Shown here: positions 27,001 through 39,900 of the stretch, one piece after another
How the letters are laid out: the number at the start of each line of letters is the position of its first letter
Numbering within the stretch: position 1 is the stretch's first letter
Assembly (NCBI GenBank): GCA_037178675.1
Contig: JAYMGJ010000084.1
Span: 41,938-105,937, forward strand
Length of the DNA: 64,000 bases
From: Scleroderma bovista
Taxonomy: Eukaryota; Basidiomycota; Agaricomycetes; Boletales; Sclerodermataceae
Direction: 5' to 3'
Program-made: the position numbers and the translations under genes
Notes under the pieces: generated by a model
Databases searched by the model: none
The model's input: the letters and a program-made list of their open reading frames with translations, nothing else
What the model was told of the DNA's origin: nothing

Positions 27001-27344
27001 ACACAGGCCCACCGATACATCCTCAGTCATCTGGCTACTATGCGCCGTATGGGCAGGGCCCGCCTTACGGTAGCGCTTATAACAATGACGGCTACAATGC
27101 CACTAACAACGACGGGGGAGTAGGGGGGCGGATCGCAGGGAGGGCATTGAGTGCGGTGGAGAGCGTCGCCGGGAGGGATGCAAGGGCGCAGCTGGAGAGA
27201 GGGGTGAAGACATTGGCCAATAGTAAGTGACTCGCTTCACACTGACCAGTTTGGTTTGTGTAAACCCGCTTTGTATGATGTATTCTGACGTGGACCACAT
27301 CTTTCTTCACAGCGGGGTCGTCGTTACTGAACAAATTAAAGTAA
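24018..27344 (+). CDS. GH99/GH71-like glycoside hydrolase domain protein with proline-rich tail
   Basis: Ten exons close to 888 residues: 24018-24055, 24125-24175, 24295-24332, 24396-24747, 24830-24969, 25019-25359, 25422-25552, 25599-26926, 27007-27222, 27313-27344. The first 400 residues form a barrel-type domain with DKFLVGYQGW, GHSGWLHWTDG, WPDISEYSPSE, IMYDVSGV, VALWGFGLNDR, YIPVVLPGGSGYNL and TIYGAMWDEYDEGTAF, which I associate with the GH99/GH71-like (xylosidase/arabinosidase-annotated) family. The remaining half is a disordered Pro/Ser/Ala/His-rich tail, ending in a helix (RALSAVESVAGRDARAQLERGV). No signal peptide is seen, so it may be intracellular or unconventionally exported. Catalytic acids are not assigned; the substrate is unknown. 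Confidence 0.72.
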
Positions 27345-28155
27345 ATGACAAATATCGGTACGTCGTATTCCACAGAAGCATCCAGGCCGTCTAATATGAT
27401 TTTGGCGCATAGGTTCGTATCCTTTTAGCATTCTGTTCTAATTCGGGGTGGATAATGTGCGGATGTACGAGGACTTGAAAGCTTGATGCGTGAACGTGTA
27501 TGCTATGTATGCCATACATAGTAACATTCTTTAGATACTGGTAGTAACTGGGCTGGACGAACTGTAGTGTTACACATGGACTTTTTTCATACGCGCTGGC
27601 ATGCTCCTTCAACAATGTGCCTGCCGTCTACAACAGTGCTATTTCTTTGGTACAGATCATCTCAAGTATGTTTACCAGGGCGTGGTTGAACTGTGGTCCT
27701 TGCCATGTATATACGAATCACCACGGGTACGAGTCACTGCATGTTACCAGCCCTCCGATACACCCTGTCTCGATCACAACCATCCACTTGAAGCTTGATC
27801 CCGAACCCAGCGCAAGGACGATGAACCGCAGGCTTTGTCATGCAGGTCCTACACCACAAGTCTGAAAATTATAAGTAGGACTTTGAAGCACCACTAAAGA
27901 GTTAACATACGATGAAAGCCTTGTCTGATCCCAGCATCGAACAACATTTGGTTCTTTTAAACTACGACTCTAAACAAATTTAGCGACTCACCTACAGTTA
28001 CATTCCAGTAAAATGACTTCCTTCTTGACTAAATTCTATGTCTCTATGATCTTCATGATGTTTGCTTTCATTGCGAGCACTGGGGTTATTGCTCTACCCT
28101 GAGCTCTGTACTGACCTCGTAGTCTGTCGAATCTTTATCATTTCACTTCACCTAG
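27345..28155. other. intergenic
   Basis: Holds the 3' regions of two convergent genes. A + frame at 27601-27865 is unrecognisable and lacks a domain. No repeat, tRNA or promoter motif stands out. Confidence 0.4.
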
Positions 28156-29075
28156 TCACCACGCCATAATCTGCGATGCCCATTGACTATCTGACATCGT
28201 CAGGGGCGCGGTGGAGCCATCCAGTGCGAATTGCGTATGGACCGAGTCCGAAGTCAGTCTTCCATTCAATATGACTACAGTGGATGTGACCCGGAAGTGA
28301 GTCGAGTTGTCCATAATATAAACGAACGCAAATTTCTGGGTGTTGGCGCCACCAACAAAGTAGAAAGTCAGACCGAGATTTGAATATGCGGTATAGCAAT
28401 TGAGCATCTGGGCAGACGAAGGCACGGAACTGACGCTGTCTATGGAGACTTGGAAACCATTGAGGAATGCAGGGGTGTTGAATTGGCCAAACAATGCATT
28501 GTCGGGAAGGGATTGGTAGTAGATACTTCCTGCACGTTTTCCCTGCAGTGTTCGGACACCAGCCACATTAACTAGTCCAACAATCCAGAGGCTAACGAGG
28601 AGACGACGAAGTCTAGTTCAGCGGATGCTTGAGCAGCCAATGTCATACTTTGACCCATAATGTCCTTTGGATCCAAGGAACCTATTGGTAACCCAAGATT
28701 CTGAGTAGTCTGCAAGGATTCCAGTCTCGTCGCGTTATTGGCTGTTAAACCAGTAGCTAAGCCCAGTAACCAGAACGCAAAAAGCGCAAGCGAAATGCCC
28801 TCGAAATGCCAGCGCATGAAATGACCTAGCAAGTTAGTGATCGATGAATTGGCATACACAACGATTCTCTGACTCTTGATACCTTGTGCTGAGAGTTGGG
28901 CAAACACGTAACGCTTCCCGACCAGTACCACCACGCTAGAGGTAACGGAAAGGGCCAGCGCGGAGAGCGCCCTCTGCAGGATCCACAATGCCTCAGGAAT
29001 GTGGTCCCATTTGAGTGCCTGGCGGACAAAAACGAGAACGACTAGCGCCATCGAAGCCACTGTCAGTAGAAGCAA
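28156..29075 (-). CDS. small membrane protein, partly resolved
   Basis: Two minus-strand open segments. The first (29075-28572) encodes at least three hydrophobic helices: LLLLTVASMALVVLVFV, ALSVTSSVVVLVG and ISLALFAFWLLGLATGL, followed by NLGLPIGSLDPKDIMG. The second (28566-28156) encodes a Ser/Thr-rich, probably extracytoplasmic region (FNTPAFLNGFQVSIDSVSSVPSS, YFVGGANTQKFAFVYIMDNSTH) ending QWASQIMAW. A CACTGCAG acceptor near 28515 suits the second exon in phase 0, but no good donor keeps the frame, so a frameshift or an unusual donor is possible. I do not recognise the family. The hydrophobic frame extends upstream of the chosen ATG to a TGA, so the true start may lie in an unseen exon. 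Confidence 0.45.
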
Positions 29076-31962
29076 GCTCAGTACGATCGTATCGGCAGCA
29101 TCTTTCGCTGGAGTGATTCATGATTTTTGTTCGTTCCGCGTCGCGTCCTCTATGCGTAGGGCCTGCGTTGAATGTCGTTGGGCGATGGGAAGGTTTGAGT
29201 GCGAACGGTTCAAAACCAAAACCAATTATGGGAACAAACAACCGTTTGAACTCAAGTTCATTCACATTGGAGCACATGATAAAACCACACACTACCCATG
29301 AAGCTGCGGCCGCTGGCAGTGGTTGTGATGCCGCTAGAGGACACACACAGTACGGTAGAGAAGGAAGGAATGGTAGAAACTGATCAACATGTCTATCACG
29401 CATGGCACCATCCACGGATTTATGGAAGCTACTGACCTCCATTAGCTATAGGCTTGAAGTCCCGATTGAAAACGGTGGGATGGTGCGATTATCATGATGC
29501 CCATCTACACACGAGAGGTAAGTTCGAGTTCGTCAATCAGTGTAATAGTATTTCGACGCTCTTGTAGATGAGCACCAATTGTGAGTTCGCCTTCCGTCGC
29601 TTCTTTGGTCTGTTTAGGAACTCCAGAGCAGTGCTGAAAACCATGCATTCCTTAGCATCCAACTTTTTGAAAATGCGATGATGCTGATAACCGGACAGTG
29701 TGCTCAGCAATCTCTGTACAACAGAGGCTCTATCGCTTTCCACCCAAAACGTTCTTGTTCATCTTCAATCTTGACTTAAACGGCTTAGTTTTTGGTGGAA
29801 CCAAGAACTGAAGTTGGGGTACAAATCTACTGTGTGTGAGAGTGATCATTTCTTTGGCGTCTTGCACGGTGACTTCTTCTGAAATGTATAGGCGACTTCG
29901 TCTGTGTAAAAGGTGGGTCGCACTCTCGTTTTCAGTTGAGAAGGGTATTCGAGGTGTTTTCTGCGTCGCAATGACGTTACCTTCATTTCTTTATTCACCT
30001 GCATGGACGACCATCCATGAGTACTCGTGTTATCTATTGCTCATATGGTGGTATTGGACTCTGAATACCCTTGACATCAAGGATCCAAACCGCTTGCATC
30101 ACTTGAGTCTAGATAGGAGATACCCAGCGAAGCGGAAGGAACATGATGTTAATGGTTAGGCGTAGAGCATCTGCTCAGTACTGCTTAGTGCTGGTAAGTC
30201 CAGTGGATCTCATTTACTGGGTCGCTCTTTGGCTCATTCACTGATATCGTCCTAGATCCAATGGGCCTGAAAGCAGTGACAGCTATGTGCGATCGGCCTT
30301 GCACGCACCACTCGTTTCTCCTAAGTGACCAACGAACCTGGTATGCACCCCAGCGATTCAATTTGTATTATGGTATGATATTTTATCCAGGCCGTTTGGA
30401 GTCCTCCTTCGGAAAGTGAATCTAATGAGTAGTTCGTAAGTGAGGTCATCTTCAGCTCACAAGTCCATGGGTAAGTATGACGCACGCACTCCAGCCTGCC
30501 ATACGCAAGTCGAAAAATACCTGCGCTAGATCGCAGTGACAAGAGGAGGTGCCCCACTTCCCGAGGGCAACGGGCCTGATAAGCCATTTCCAATATTCCA
30601 GGCTTAGTAGTAGTGGTCAACGGCCCACTCAGCTTCTCCAGAGAAATGGCAGCAGAATAACCACGCTCATGTATCAACACACAAATGAACAATTCCCAAA
30701 CTCTCGACACTTCCAATCCAACGCATCACTACCCTTACCCTCGTCAGAATACTACACCAATCAAATACTACGACGCGAATGAATGGAAAGATCGCAGCGA
30801 GTCGTACTCCTCTCGAATATCGTCCCACACGCCGCTGCGTCCGCTGGCTTTCGCGATCCGTTGCAACCCATCGCTCGTACAGAACCACAATTTCAAGACT
30901 GCCTTCGATTGCGCGTGTCCTACCCTTGAATTCTTCTAACTGGACCAGGTTCGCATGGCACTGCACATAATTCATGTACGACCCGCGCGACCGCGTGCTA
31001 TTCTCTGTGGCCACTAATTTCCGGCCGTTCCGGGGACTTGCACCGTCCTAGTCATGAATTTGGAAGAGCCTCCTATTCGGGGAGAGGAGGCAGGGCTCCT
31101 AGGTAGCCTGCCACGTCCGTGCATGCGTCTCCATGGTGCTAAGCTTCGAGTTCAATGGGGCTATGCGCCGATGCGTCTAATAATTTTATGTCGAAGCCAA
31201 GCCAAGCACAACTCGCACCAATCAGTATTATCGTGCTTCTGCGGGGCTTTCGATGTTCATAACCCCACTCGCTTGAAATAAAAAATAAATGCCAACATGT
31301 AGCACACACAAGGTCAGTCCGAGTCGGTGGAAGTGCTCGGCGTCTAAGCCGTTTGCATAATATGCCAGGAGGACGTCCAATGCTTGTGCCTGTCCCTGGC
31401 GCGCTCCTCACGCATGCCTCACAGAGACTTTAGAAGGAACCCTCGGTGTCTTGTTCTCTAGAAATCGGTGTGAATCGAAGCCTTCCGCCTTCCCGTCCGC
31501 GGAGATAGCGACGTTATCCCCGTTTGCATCTTCGCATGGAGAAGGACTCCGGGAGAGCCTTGCAAAGGGGCAGTCCAGACCACACTTGAGAAACAAAAAG
31601 AACAGAGTGGCTATTTACTACGAGAATTCGAATTTCAAGGCTCGAAAATGAACTTGGGACTCTTCTCAAGCTTCTCTTATTAGCCAGTCTGGATCCTATG
31701 TACACACAATTGGACTCTTCTACAGAAAAGAAGGGCAATAATAATAACTGCCCCGATACACCGACTTACGTATGAGCGTCTGCTGGGGGGGACTAGCCAG
31801 ATTCGAAGAAAGGGGCCATTCCTCTGCATACGTCGAACGAATTACCTTTTTTTCATTACAGCCATCAAGTACATATCGAACAGGGGGCGAGACCTAAATC
31901 CGGCACGCCGAACACCAGCTACACAACAGACGAAGGCGGGGGCGAAACCAAGTGCCCCCCCC
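29076..31962. other. 2.9 kb without recognised gene
   Basis: Several short frames on both strands (for example 30716-30321 and 31014-30667 on minus) show no known motif and no consistent splice pattern. I searched by eye for tRNA T-loops and repeats and found none. It may contain decayed or lineage-specific genes. The left part is the promoter side of the membrane-protein gene. Confidence 0.3.
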
Positions 31963-34900
31963 TCACTCCAACTGGCCAGCCACAGCATCCAATGCCGCTG
32001 CCATCATCTCCGATACCGTAGGCCGCACAGCACTACGGTGTCGCTTCCCTGCTGCTGGTCCATGTCCACCACCACCCTGTGCCCCGCTGTCCATGTCCAC
32101 ATCGACGTCCACGTCTGCGGCATCCCCTTCATCCCCGTTCGACCTGGAACCCAACATGTCCATCTCCTTCCTTTTCCGCGCCAGATAATGCAAATACGCC
32201 ATGCTATGCTTCGGGGCTGCCGGCGCACGCACGACATTGAGCGGTGGCGCGGCAAACCACAATAGCTCGTTCGTATCGGGCGATCGGTCAAAGTATTTCG
32301 CTGTGATCACCGACGCGTGTGTTGTGTTAGTCATCATCGTACGTTTCAAATCAATCGGACATTTGCGACGCACTCGTTTCTGGGGGGAGCTTGTCCACGA
32401 TGGGCGGTACGGTCAGGTTGCCTGCAGCAGTCAACATACTGCGATCTTTCGTGTCGGGGCTCGTATTCGTATTCGTGGTGGCGGCGGCGGCGGCGGTCGT
32501 CGCGTGCGGCTTCAGTGGCTGCTGCTGGTAATACGGAGGGATATTAGCACTCGACGTCGCGCCCATGCCAGGCCTTGCAGGCGTCGCAGGCGCGATCGCG
32601 GCTGCTATGGACGTCGAACTCTCCGCGACAGCAGCAGCACTGTTATTGTTATTGTTCCTCCTCGGCCTCTTCCGCCCCGTCCCGCCACCTTCAATCCTTT
32701 CCCCCTCTGCTCTCAAAATCGGCTCACCGATCCCGCCCGGACCCTTGACCGGGCCCTTGCCCACGAACGGACTCGGCACCTTGGGCGGGTACACGAGCCG
32801 CTCGAACATATATATAGGCATAAACTCGTCGTTCTTGCGTACCTCCTCGGGGATACACGAGCTCCAGTTCTTGATCTTCACAAAGAGCCGTTCACGGTCA
32901 TTGTACCGCGAGTGGCACACGTAGAGGGGGAAACCGGGGTACCAGTATGGAGGACGGGGACGACCGCGGATGTGTCGTGCGGTGAACTGGCAGGCAATCT
33001 TCTCGATCACGTCTTCGACGGGGTGGTCTGCGAAGTGGCCTGTGGGGGGAAGGGCCGCGAAGGCCGGGTGGGGGAATGGAGGAGACGGGGGAACGCATGG
33101 GGGGAGGTGGTGGGTGGGGAGACGGGGTGTGAGGATACCATACCCAAGCAGAACCCAGAGCGACGAAGACGAGAAGTGCAAGTAAAAATACAAAGTCAGT
33201 CCATCAGTATCAAGGGGGTGGGTGGGGCTTATCGTACTTGTCTTGAACACTTCCTTCTCCATGAACATGGTGTGGGCTGGGTGGAAGGTCTGATGGCAGA
33301 CAGCAAGCATCCCATGAGTGCGCCGTACGCGGAGATACATGTTTCAGAGATTTACCTGTTCAGGTCGGTAGTACCAGCAGACAGTCACACCAGGCTGTCC
33401 CTTTTTCGCACTGTTAGAAGTACGATCAGCGACAGGAAATGGTGGAGGGAAAAGAGATACGAACGGCTCGTCAGAGATCCAGCATCGAAACACATGGCCA
33501 ATGATGGGCCGGCTCGGGTCGTCTGGGTTGCAGAGGTGCAGCCAGTCTGCGAGACGGATAGCCCATCCCTTGTAGTTGACCTCATCGACGAACGTCCGAT
33601 CCTTGTTCGAGACGCGAAATGTGGTGACGCCAGGCACGCCTTCGGCATCCGCGGAATGAAGCGGACGAGCGGTACCAGGACCTGCACGAATGGAAGCGAA
33701 ATTGGAGTTGGAAGAGTAAGGTGGGCCGGGAGGCGGAGAAGAGGAGGTCAAAGCCTGGTATAGCCGCTTTCAAAATGGGTCAATTTCCGACGATCGAAAA
33801 GAAAATTATATAATACAAGTTATGGATGGGCACTTGCCAAATAGAACAACGGATATGCGTATGTGTCTTACCTGGAGAAGCAAAACACGCCCATATGGTT
33901 CTGTACATGGCTCGTGCCAGCGTCGTGCTTTTTCGAACAGACGAGTCATGTCCAGATCGAATTCCTTGGGAGATTGGTAATTGCTGGATCGGGCACGTCC
34001 CTAGAGAGAATGGGTCGAGAAGAGGGCACGATGCGGATGGACTTACCTCTATCAATTTCAGGGACAGGGATGACTTTGGCAGAAAATGTCAAGGGCCTCG
34101 TTTGGGATGGCGTCGTATGATGGGGACTTACCTGATAAGACAAAATGGGAGATGTAGGTTCCTCTGGGACAGCTTCGAGGGCAACGGCCAAACGATTTCC
34201 GCTGGAGGGGGGGAAGGGTTCACGTAATGGAAGATGGGACAGCATGGCAAACGTACACGACATCTTTATGGGTCTTGATCGCCATCACCAGCTCCAACAG
34301 ACGGTCCTGTACAGCACACCGGTAGTATACGCGCCACAAAATGAAAACGGAGCGGCATCGTAACGTGGGCCAGGACGACGATCATGACGGTGATGACGGC
34401 GGGAACGAAGGACGAGTCCGGTGCAAGGGAGACAGCTTACCTTGGTGGCATCGGGCATCCATCCGGAGTCGCCGAAGCCTTCCCAACGGGGAAGGCTGTT
34501 TTCGAGCTGGCGAATGATGGCCTCTCCGTCTCCGTCTCCGTCGCCCGCCATGGAGGCCATCCCGGCTTCCTCAGACTGGCCCCTGTCGTTGTCGTGATCG
34601 TTGTCGATGTCGGGGTCTGGGGACAGGCCGCCGCCGACGTCGATGTCCATCTCGGGTGTCGACGCGACGGGTTCTGATGGGAGCAGGAGTGTTACAGAAG
34701 ACGGACCGGGAGCAGGGGGCGGCGCGGAGGCGAGCACGCCGTGAACCTTTTGAGGGGATGCCGGCGGAGGCGAGAGGCGAGGGCTCGGAAGCACGCTCCG
34801 CTTTTGCCATTCGGACACTAGGATGTTCTTGTCGATAATAATAGTAATATATATAGATATATAATTTTCAAGTTAACTACGGCCGCGGACCAGGGACGGA

Positions 34901-35275
34901 AGGGGATGGTGGACGCACCTTGAGAGTGTCTGCGTCCGTTGCAATCTGACTGCCTGGTTCGTTGTAGAAGAGGGCGTTCCAGAACACGAGCGAGAGGTCG
35001 GTGTACGCGTTGAGTGGGTCCTTGTAGCGGTTCTTTTCTACGTTGGCGCGTATGCCATTGAGACAGCGTGGTTCTGGGATGATCTACACGGATGGATGCG
35101 GTGAGGATGGACGAGGGAGAGGACGCGTTACCTCGTAATACTCTGGCCAGTCTGTTCTGTCGACGAGGTCCAAGAACATGCCCGCGAGCTGTCGCTTGCC
35201 CCTGGAGGGTGTCGCCGCGACGAGGATGCTGAGGATGTCCTCGATCGCAGTCTTCTGTGCAGCGGTGATGGCCAT
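31963..35275 (-). CDS. RSC1: Rsc1/Rsc2-type double bromodomain, BAH subunit of RSC
   Basis: Eleven exons on the minus strand close to 812 residues: 35275-35132, 35083-34919, 34827-34441, 34306-34257, 34201-34132, 34073-34047, 34000-33872, 33766-33356, 33289-33238, 33039-32374, 32300-31963. Bromodomain 1 reads WPEYYEIIPEPRCLNGI then FYNEPGSQIATDADTL. A linker with SPxP and acidic runs follows. Bromodomain 2 spans small exons ending SSNYQSPKEFDLDMTRLFEKA. The BAH domain (GWAIRLADWLHLCNPDDPSRP, VCWYYRPEQTFHP, EVFKTSHFADHP) is followed by RERLFVKIKNW and the end LPPETTKYFDRSP...LLWFAAPP. Rsc1/Rsc2 proteins target the RSC chromatin remodeller to acetylated nucleosomes. One exon is 27 nt, one intron is 197 nt. 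Confidence 0.88.
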
Positions 35276-35631
35276 GGCATCTGCTGGGTGAATTTGCTAG
35301 GATCGAATTTGTGCGTCGTGTTTGTGCGTGTTTGTGTTCGCCCCGTAGCAACTTCGCTCGTGGCCGTCGCACGGATTTCATGGCGCGCAGCTGGATCGTC
35401 GTCGAGCGCGGCGATGGCTGGGGCAGTGAGATCGTCGACGGTATCGCCTCGGGGATATCTGAGAGGCATTCCCCGATCTGACGGCCATGCCATTCATTCG
35501 CACTATCAGACGGAGGAACGCTTCGACGATCAGGATCAGGCATGCGAGTGTCCGGAGTTGAATGCTTATTTCGCTGTGTTCGTCCGCTGGTATATAACCC
35601 ACTGCCCTCCCTCCTCTTCCACCACCACAGA
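35276..35631. promoter_or_regulatory. bidirectional promoter, RSC subunit and C2H2 factor
   Basis: 356 bp separate the two start codons. On the + side TATATAA (35591-35597) lies 35 nt before the C2H2 ATG. On the minus side no TATA is obvious. The whole stretch lacks a gene of its own; its long open frames overlap the 5' exon of the C2H2 gene. Confidence 0.5.
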
Positions 35632-36991
35632 ATGCCAATGTCTGCACTCCGCTCCATGGTCAACAGCGCATCCTTATCTGTCCCCGACATTCCCCCCTCC
35701 CTCGCAGGGTTCAAGTCCATCGCGGGAATCCAACTTCCCCAATCGACTGCCTGGTCCTGCGACACCCTCCCTTTTCTACTCCCCGCGTCACAGCTCCACT
35801 ACGACTATCCACACCACCCCCCGCTCCTCCTCGACCATCCACAGCCCCCGTCGTCGTCCTACCTCGACATCTTTGACTCGTCTGCGATGCACGGCACAGG
35901 CCCACCGCCGTACTTCCCCGGCGCGCTCACCTTGCCAGGGCCGTCCTCGGCCATGCCGTCATCTGTGCCCACCCGCGCAGACATCACACAGTCGATTCGC
36001 AACGCTTGCTCTGTCACCACGGTCGCCACGCGAGCACCGACGACGAGCGGGTCGCGCACCACCGCCAGACAAGATGGCCAGCCAACCCGCACGCGGGAGA
36101 AGAAGCACGGCTGCTGGATGTGCGAAAAGTCGTTCGACAGACCCTCGACCCTCAGAAAGGTACGGCTCACTTTCATCCCCGATTCACCGCACCGGTTATC
36201 ACTTATGAACTCATGGCTTATGGCACACTTACAGCACCTCCTCGTTCATACCGGCGAAAAAGGTCTGTCTTCTCTTCTTCATCTCACCCCTCACATTCAC
36301 ACGTCACCCAGCATTTGTTTGTGGGACGTGTGGCCGTCGTTTCGGCGTCGCATCTAATCTCAATCGACACGTCAAACGCTGCATCCTTAAACCCGTCAAC
36401 AGGTCCAAGCAGCCAATCGATCCCTCCACTGCCCACCCCACTCCCTCCTCTGACACGATGTCCAGTACCACAGCAGATCAAGTCCCCAGCACATCGACCT
36501 CCACAGCTTCACCACCCACTGCACCCCGTTCGCGTAAACGCACCCGCGAACCCGACATGCCCGAGTCACCTCCCCAGCCCACCACATCATCCGACAACAC
36601 CAACAGCGCTGCCAGACCACCTGCCAAACGCCGCAGACGCGCACCCTCCCCAACGCAATGGATCCCCCAGTCCCTCCTCCACTTTTCCATTGCCCCTGCC
36701 GACTCCAAACCCATATCTGTCCCACTCGCACCCGTGCACGCCGTGCGCGATGCGCAGTCCAACGACTGGATCGAAGAGCGCGATTCGTGGGACCAGAACG
36801 TGGATGCGTGCCCATATCACCCGTGTGGGTGGAACGGGACGCTCCCTGGACCAGGCCTTGGCATAAGCAACAGTCTCTCGGGCGGGGGCACGACTGTCGG
36901 GGTGGGCATGGGTGGGCAAGACGGGGTCGATGTTCCGAGCGGCCTCGTCAACGGAGGCACGTATGTCATGGGCAGGCTTGTCATGGTGTGA
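35632..36991 (+). CDS. C2H2 zinc-finger transcription factor
   Basis: Three exons: 35632-36159, 36235-36262, 36312-36991. Two adjacent fingers are assembled only after splicing: CWMCEKSFDRPSTLRKHLLVH, the linker TGEKAF, then CGTCGRRFGVASNLNRHVKRC, so the second exon (28 nt) supplies the HLLVHTGEK core. The N-terminal 175 residues are Pro/Ser/Leu-rich, with short acidic hydrophobic patches (SYLDIFDSS) that could activate transcription. The C-terminus holds a basic stretch (KRRRRAP) and a Gly-rich end. Small two-finger factors of this layout are common in basidiomycetes and often act in development or stress, but no target is evident. A TATA box 35 nt upstream supports the first ATG (MPMSAL). 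Confidence 0.82.
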
Positions 36992-39900
36992 TCGATGCGG
37001 TGTCGAGGGTCGTGAGTTCTGGTTCTTTCTTGGTCTTTGGGATACCGATCGCAAGCTCTTGCAGTGCTTTTTTTTTTGGTCCGCCGTGCTTCTGATTCCC
37101 TGCATTTGTCTGATGTCGAGTGCCGTCGTTGTGCGCTGTTGCCTGGGTGTTCGTTGACGTCGATAGGATCATGCTAGCACCGTACATTCTCCCCACTTGC
37201 CTCGTTGTTGGACTCGGCGCTGGGCTTTTCGATCCGCCGCTGGTTTAATTTCGTATTTCATGGACTCCGTCACTGCCTCTCCCCTATTAGCAGTACACTT
37301 CCCCGCTTTTATTCTACGCACGGACACACAGTTTCATCTATCATTTTATATTTCTAGTCTTCGTTGGGCTATGTATTCTATCTTGTGTCTAGAAGGACCC
37401 TGGCCCGCTGGTTCGGCGCGGAGTTGCAAAACACGTGGCATTGGGCGTCCGCGCGGTAGTTTCGGGCTTTTCCTTGCACTCAACTACTTGGAAACCCATT
37501 GGCACACCCTATGCCCATCAGCCCACACAAGGTCGATAGCAGCATTCAGCGCGAACGGTCTTCCTAATTCCATGCCATTCGTCCGCCATGCCTACAAGGC
37601 CCGACGAGCTTTCGATGTAACGCGTGACGATGATACACCCGTAGCCACGAGAGAAAGATGCCCACCTGCAAGGATTGAAATATTGGAGATGTCGTCTCAA
37701 TGTCGTCTAGTCTTCGGGTCACATCTCCGACATTTCAATCCTGGCTACGTGTTGTAGATCGGCGTGCATCTAGAGATAAGTGGGTAAAAAATATCGGTAC
37801 AGTAATGGGCCATAGTATGATCCTTCAGCTTCAGCTTCAGAACCTTTCTTCTGCCCAACTGTACGACCACGCTAATACATCCTTCCTTTAGATGATCACT
37901 GGCCACTGTAGGGGCGTTTACCTGTTGATGTAAATGTGAGTTTATGCTTCATCAAAATGCGCACGACACGCATCTTTACCTCGCTGACCATATACAGTCA
38001 TCCACCCACACTTGCACCACGAAAATGTCGAAGGCCAACACAACACAACAACACCTTATCTTATGGATTGCTTCGTGTGGCAACATAAGCTGGCTATCAG
38101 GATAGTCTCAGAATTTTTGAAAGATTTGTGGGTGGACTGTGATTGAACTACGGACATGTTTTGAATAAGCGCTGAGAATCACCATTCCACCATCACTTGC
38201 ACCATATCGAAATTTGCATATTGCCTCAAGTTTCACCACATATCATTATGGGCAAGCATTCTAACATGGCCTACATGCCTCGGACAACTATTACAATGAA
38301 CTGTGTAGCTAGGAAATCAAGGGTTATCTCCCCATCAATGTTGGTGCAAGTGTGGGTGAATGACTGTGCTCATTCCTTGTTTCGAGTGCCCTGGCTATTC
38401 TTCGAATTCCCATCTCCCGTCGAATCCCTGACTAGTGGTATATCAGTCAGATTTCAAGACCCATTCGACCGATGGGATCTCCATCACGTCAAGGTCGATC
38501 GAGATCGTCGAAGACCAAGACCTACCATTTACATTCAAAACCAACGAGAACAGAGAAAACACATAAGTATTTCGCCCCGATGTCGTATTGGTATTGTTGT
38601 TCTGATCTGCACAGAGATTATTGTGTCTACCAACGTACGCATTGCTTCTCTTGGACGTCCGATCGCTGGGCATTGCGTGGAAGACGGGGGGATACAGTGA
38701 GCCTGCAGCTGAATCGAAGGGGGAAATCATTTTATGGCGGTCAGGTCGGTCCACGTGTGTCGAAAGACTCTGCGGTCCTTCGTTCGGGGGCTGGAACGAG
38801 CGAGCGACGAAACCGCTGCAAAAGCCAAGTCCACTCTTTTCGTTACGAAGGAAAAATCTTTGGGTGCTTTGTATGAGCAATTGGCGTGTCCCCGGGATGT
38901 GCATTCAAGGCCGGAGAGCCGATGCTGTTTAATACTAACCTTAATCCTAAAAGCTGGAGCCCCTGTGGCTCACTTGGTATGTAACTGCACTGCAGGCAGG
39001 GTAGTATAATGCCGCTCGGTCCGGTAGATCGGCACCGCCGCTGATATGTACAGTCACTGGCTCCGATTGGCGCCCCCTCGTCTAAGATGGTTGCTGGGGC
39101 ACCGCACACATTCGAACCGCCTACTGATGGGCACGGATAGCGGTCCATCATGAATCCCGCGATATCGAGCTGAGGTCGCAGTGTCATACTAGCTGACACG
39201 CATCAGGTACGATGCGGTGTCGTTTCCAGTGTCTTCGGTGCTGTGAGTACTGGACAGCGTTCCGTCGATCATCCTGCACCGATTTTCTCCGAACAGCCGG
39301 CGCGCGCGCGCGCTACACTATAGTGTACTAATGCAGCACAACAAAGGGGTTGAAGGACCTCACCAGCACAGGGCCTTAGTGTTATCGGAAGCCGGCTTTG
39401 CCCAACCATCACAGGTACATTAGTCTCCTGTATGTCCATAAATGTCTGACAAATGGATCGTTAGCTAATGTCCCTTTGATAAGAATGGATGTGAAGCGTG
39501 GCACCTGTTCTGTTGCACGAAACGATGGTTTTTCTGTGTTTGCATCCTCTATAAGTGCCCACTGGGGGTAGGTCGTTTGTAATGATGCCAGTGTCGAGTC
39601 GTCATCGTCACGTAAGTCGTGCCATCGACGATCAGCCAAGTCATCGAGATCAGAGGGCAGGGTGGTACTTCAGCTTAGCCCGCGAGCCGTTGTGAGGAAG
39701 TGCTTTCGCTTATATGGGCAGTACCCTCCAAAGTCTATCGTAGGCCACTCCAACATGGACACACCCTGGGGTTCTGTCTATCATATATTTTATTAGCCTG
39801 TACAATTATCGAGTTATGTACATTTATCCTGACAAGTCAGCAGGTGGCGGTGCTGGGGGCTGCGAAGCCGAGCGTCGGCATCTGGTCACACTGGCCGAGC

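Noticed and set aside
32201..33763. 520-codon + strand open frame
   Set aside because: It is antisense to the Rsc1/2-type gene, whose exons on the minus strand carry clear bromodomain and BAH motifs; the + frame is low-complexity and follows codon bias of the other strand.
35288..36357. long + frames upstream of and overlapping the C2H2 gene (306 and 271 codons)
   Set aside because: They read through the shared promoter and through the introns; the spliced three-exon model with two complete fingers and a TATA box explains the region.
38197..38904. overlapping 167-codon (+) and 153-codon (-) frames
   Set aside because: No domain, no splice pattern and mutual overlap; chance frames are the simpler reading.
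39080..39175. TTCGAACC word suggesting a tRNA T-arm
   Set aside because: Flanking stems do not pair as a T-stem or acceptor stem and no D-arm or anticodon arm could be drawn.
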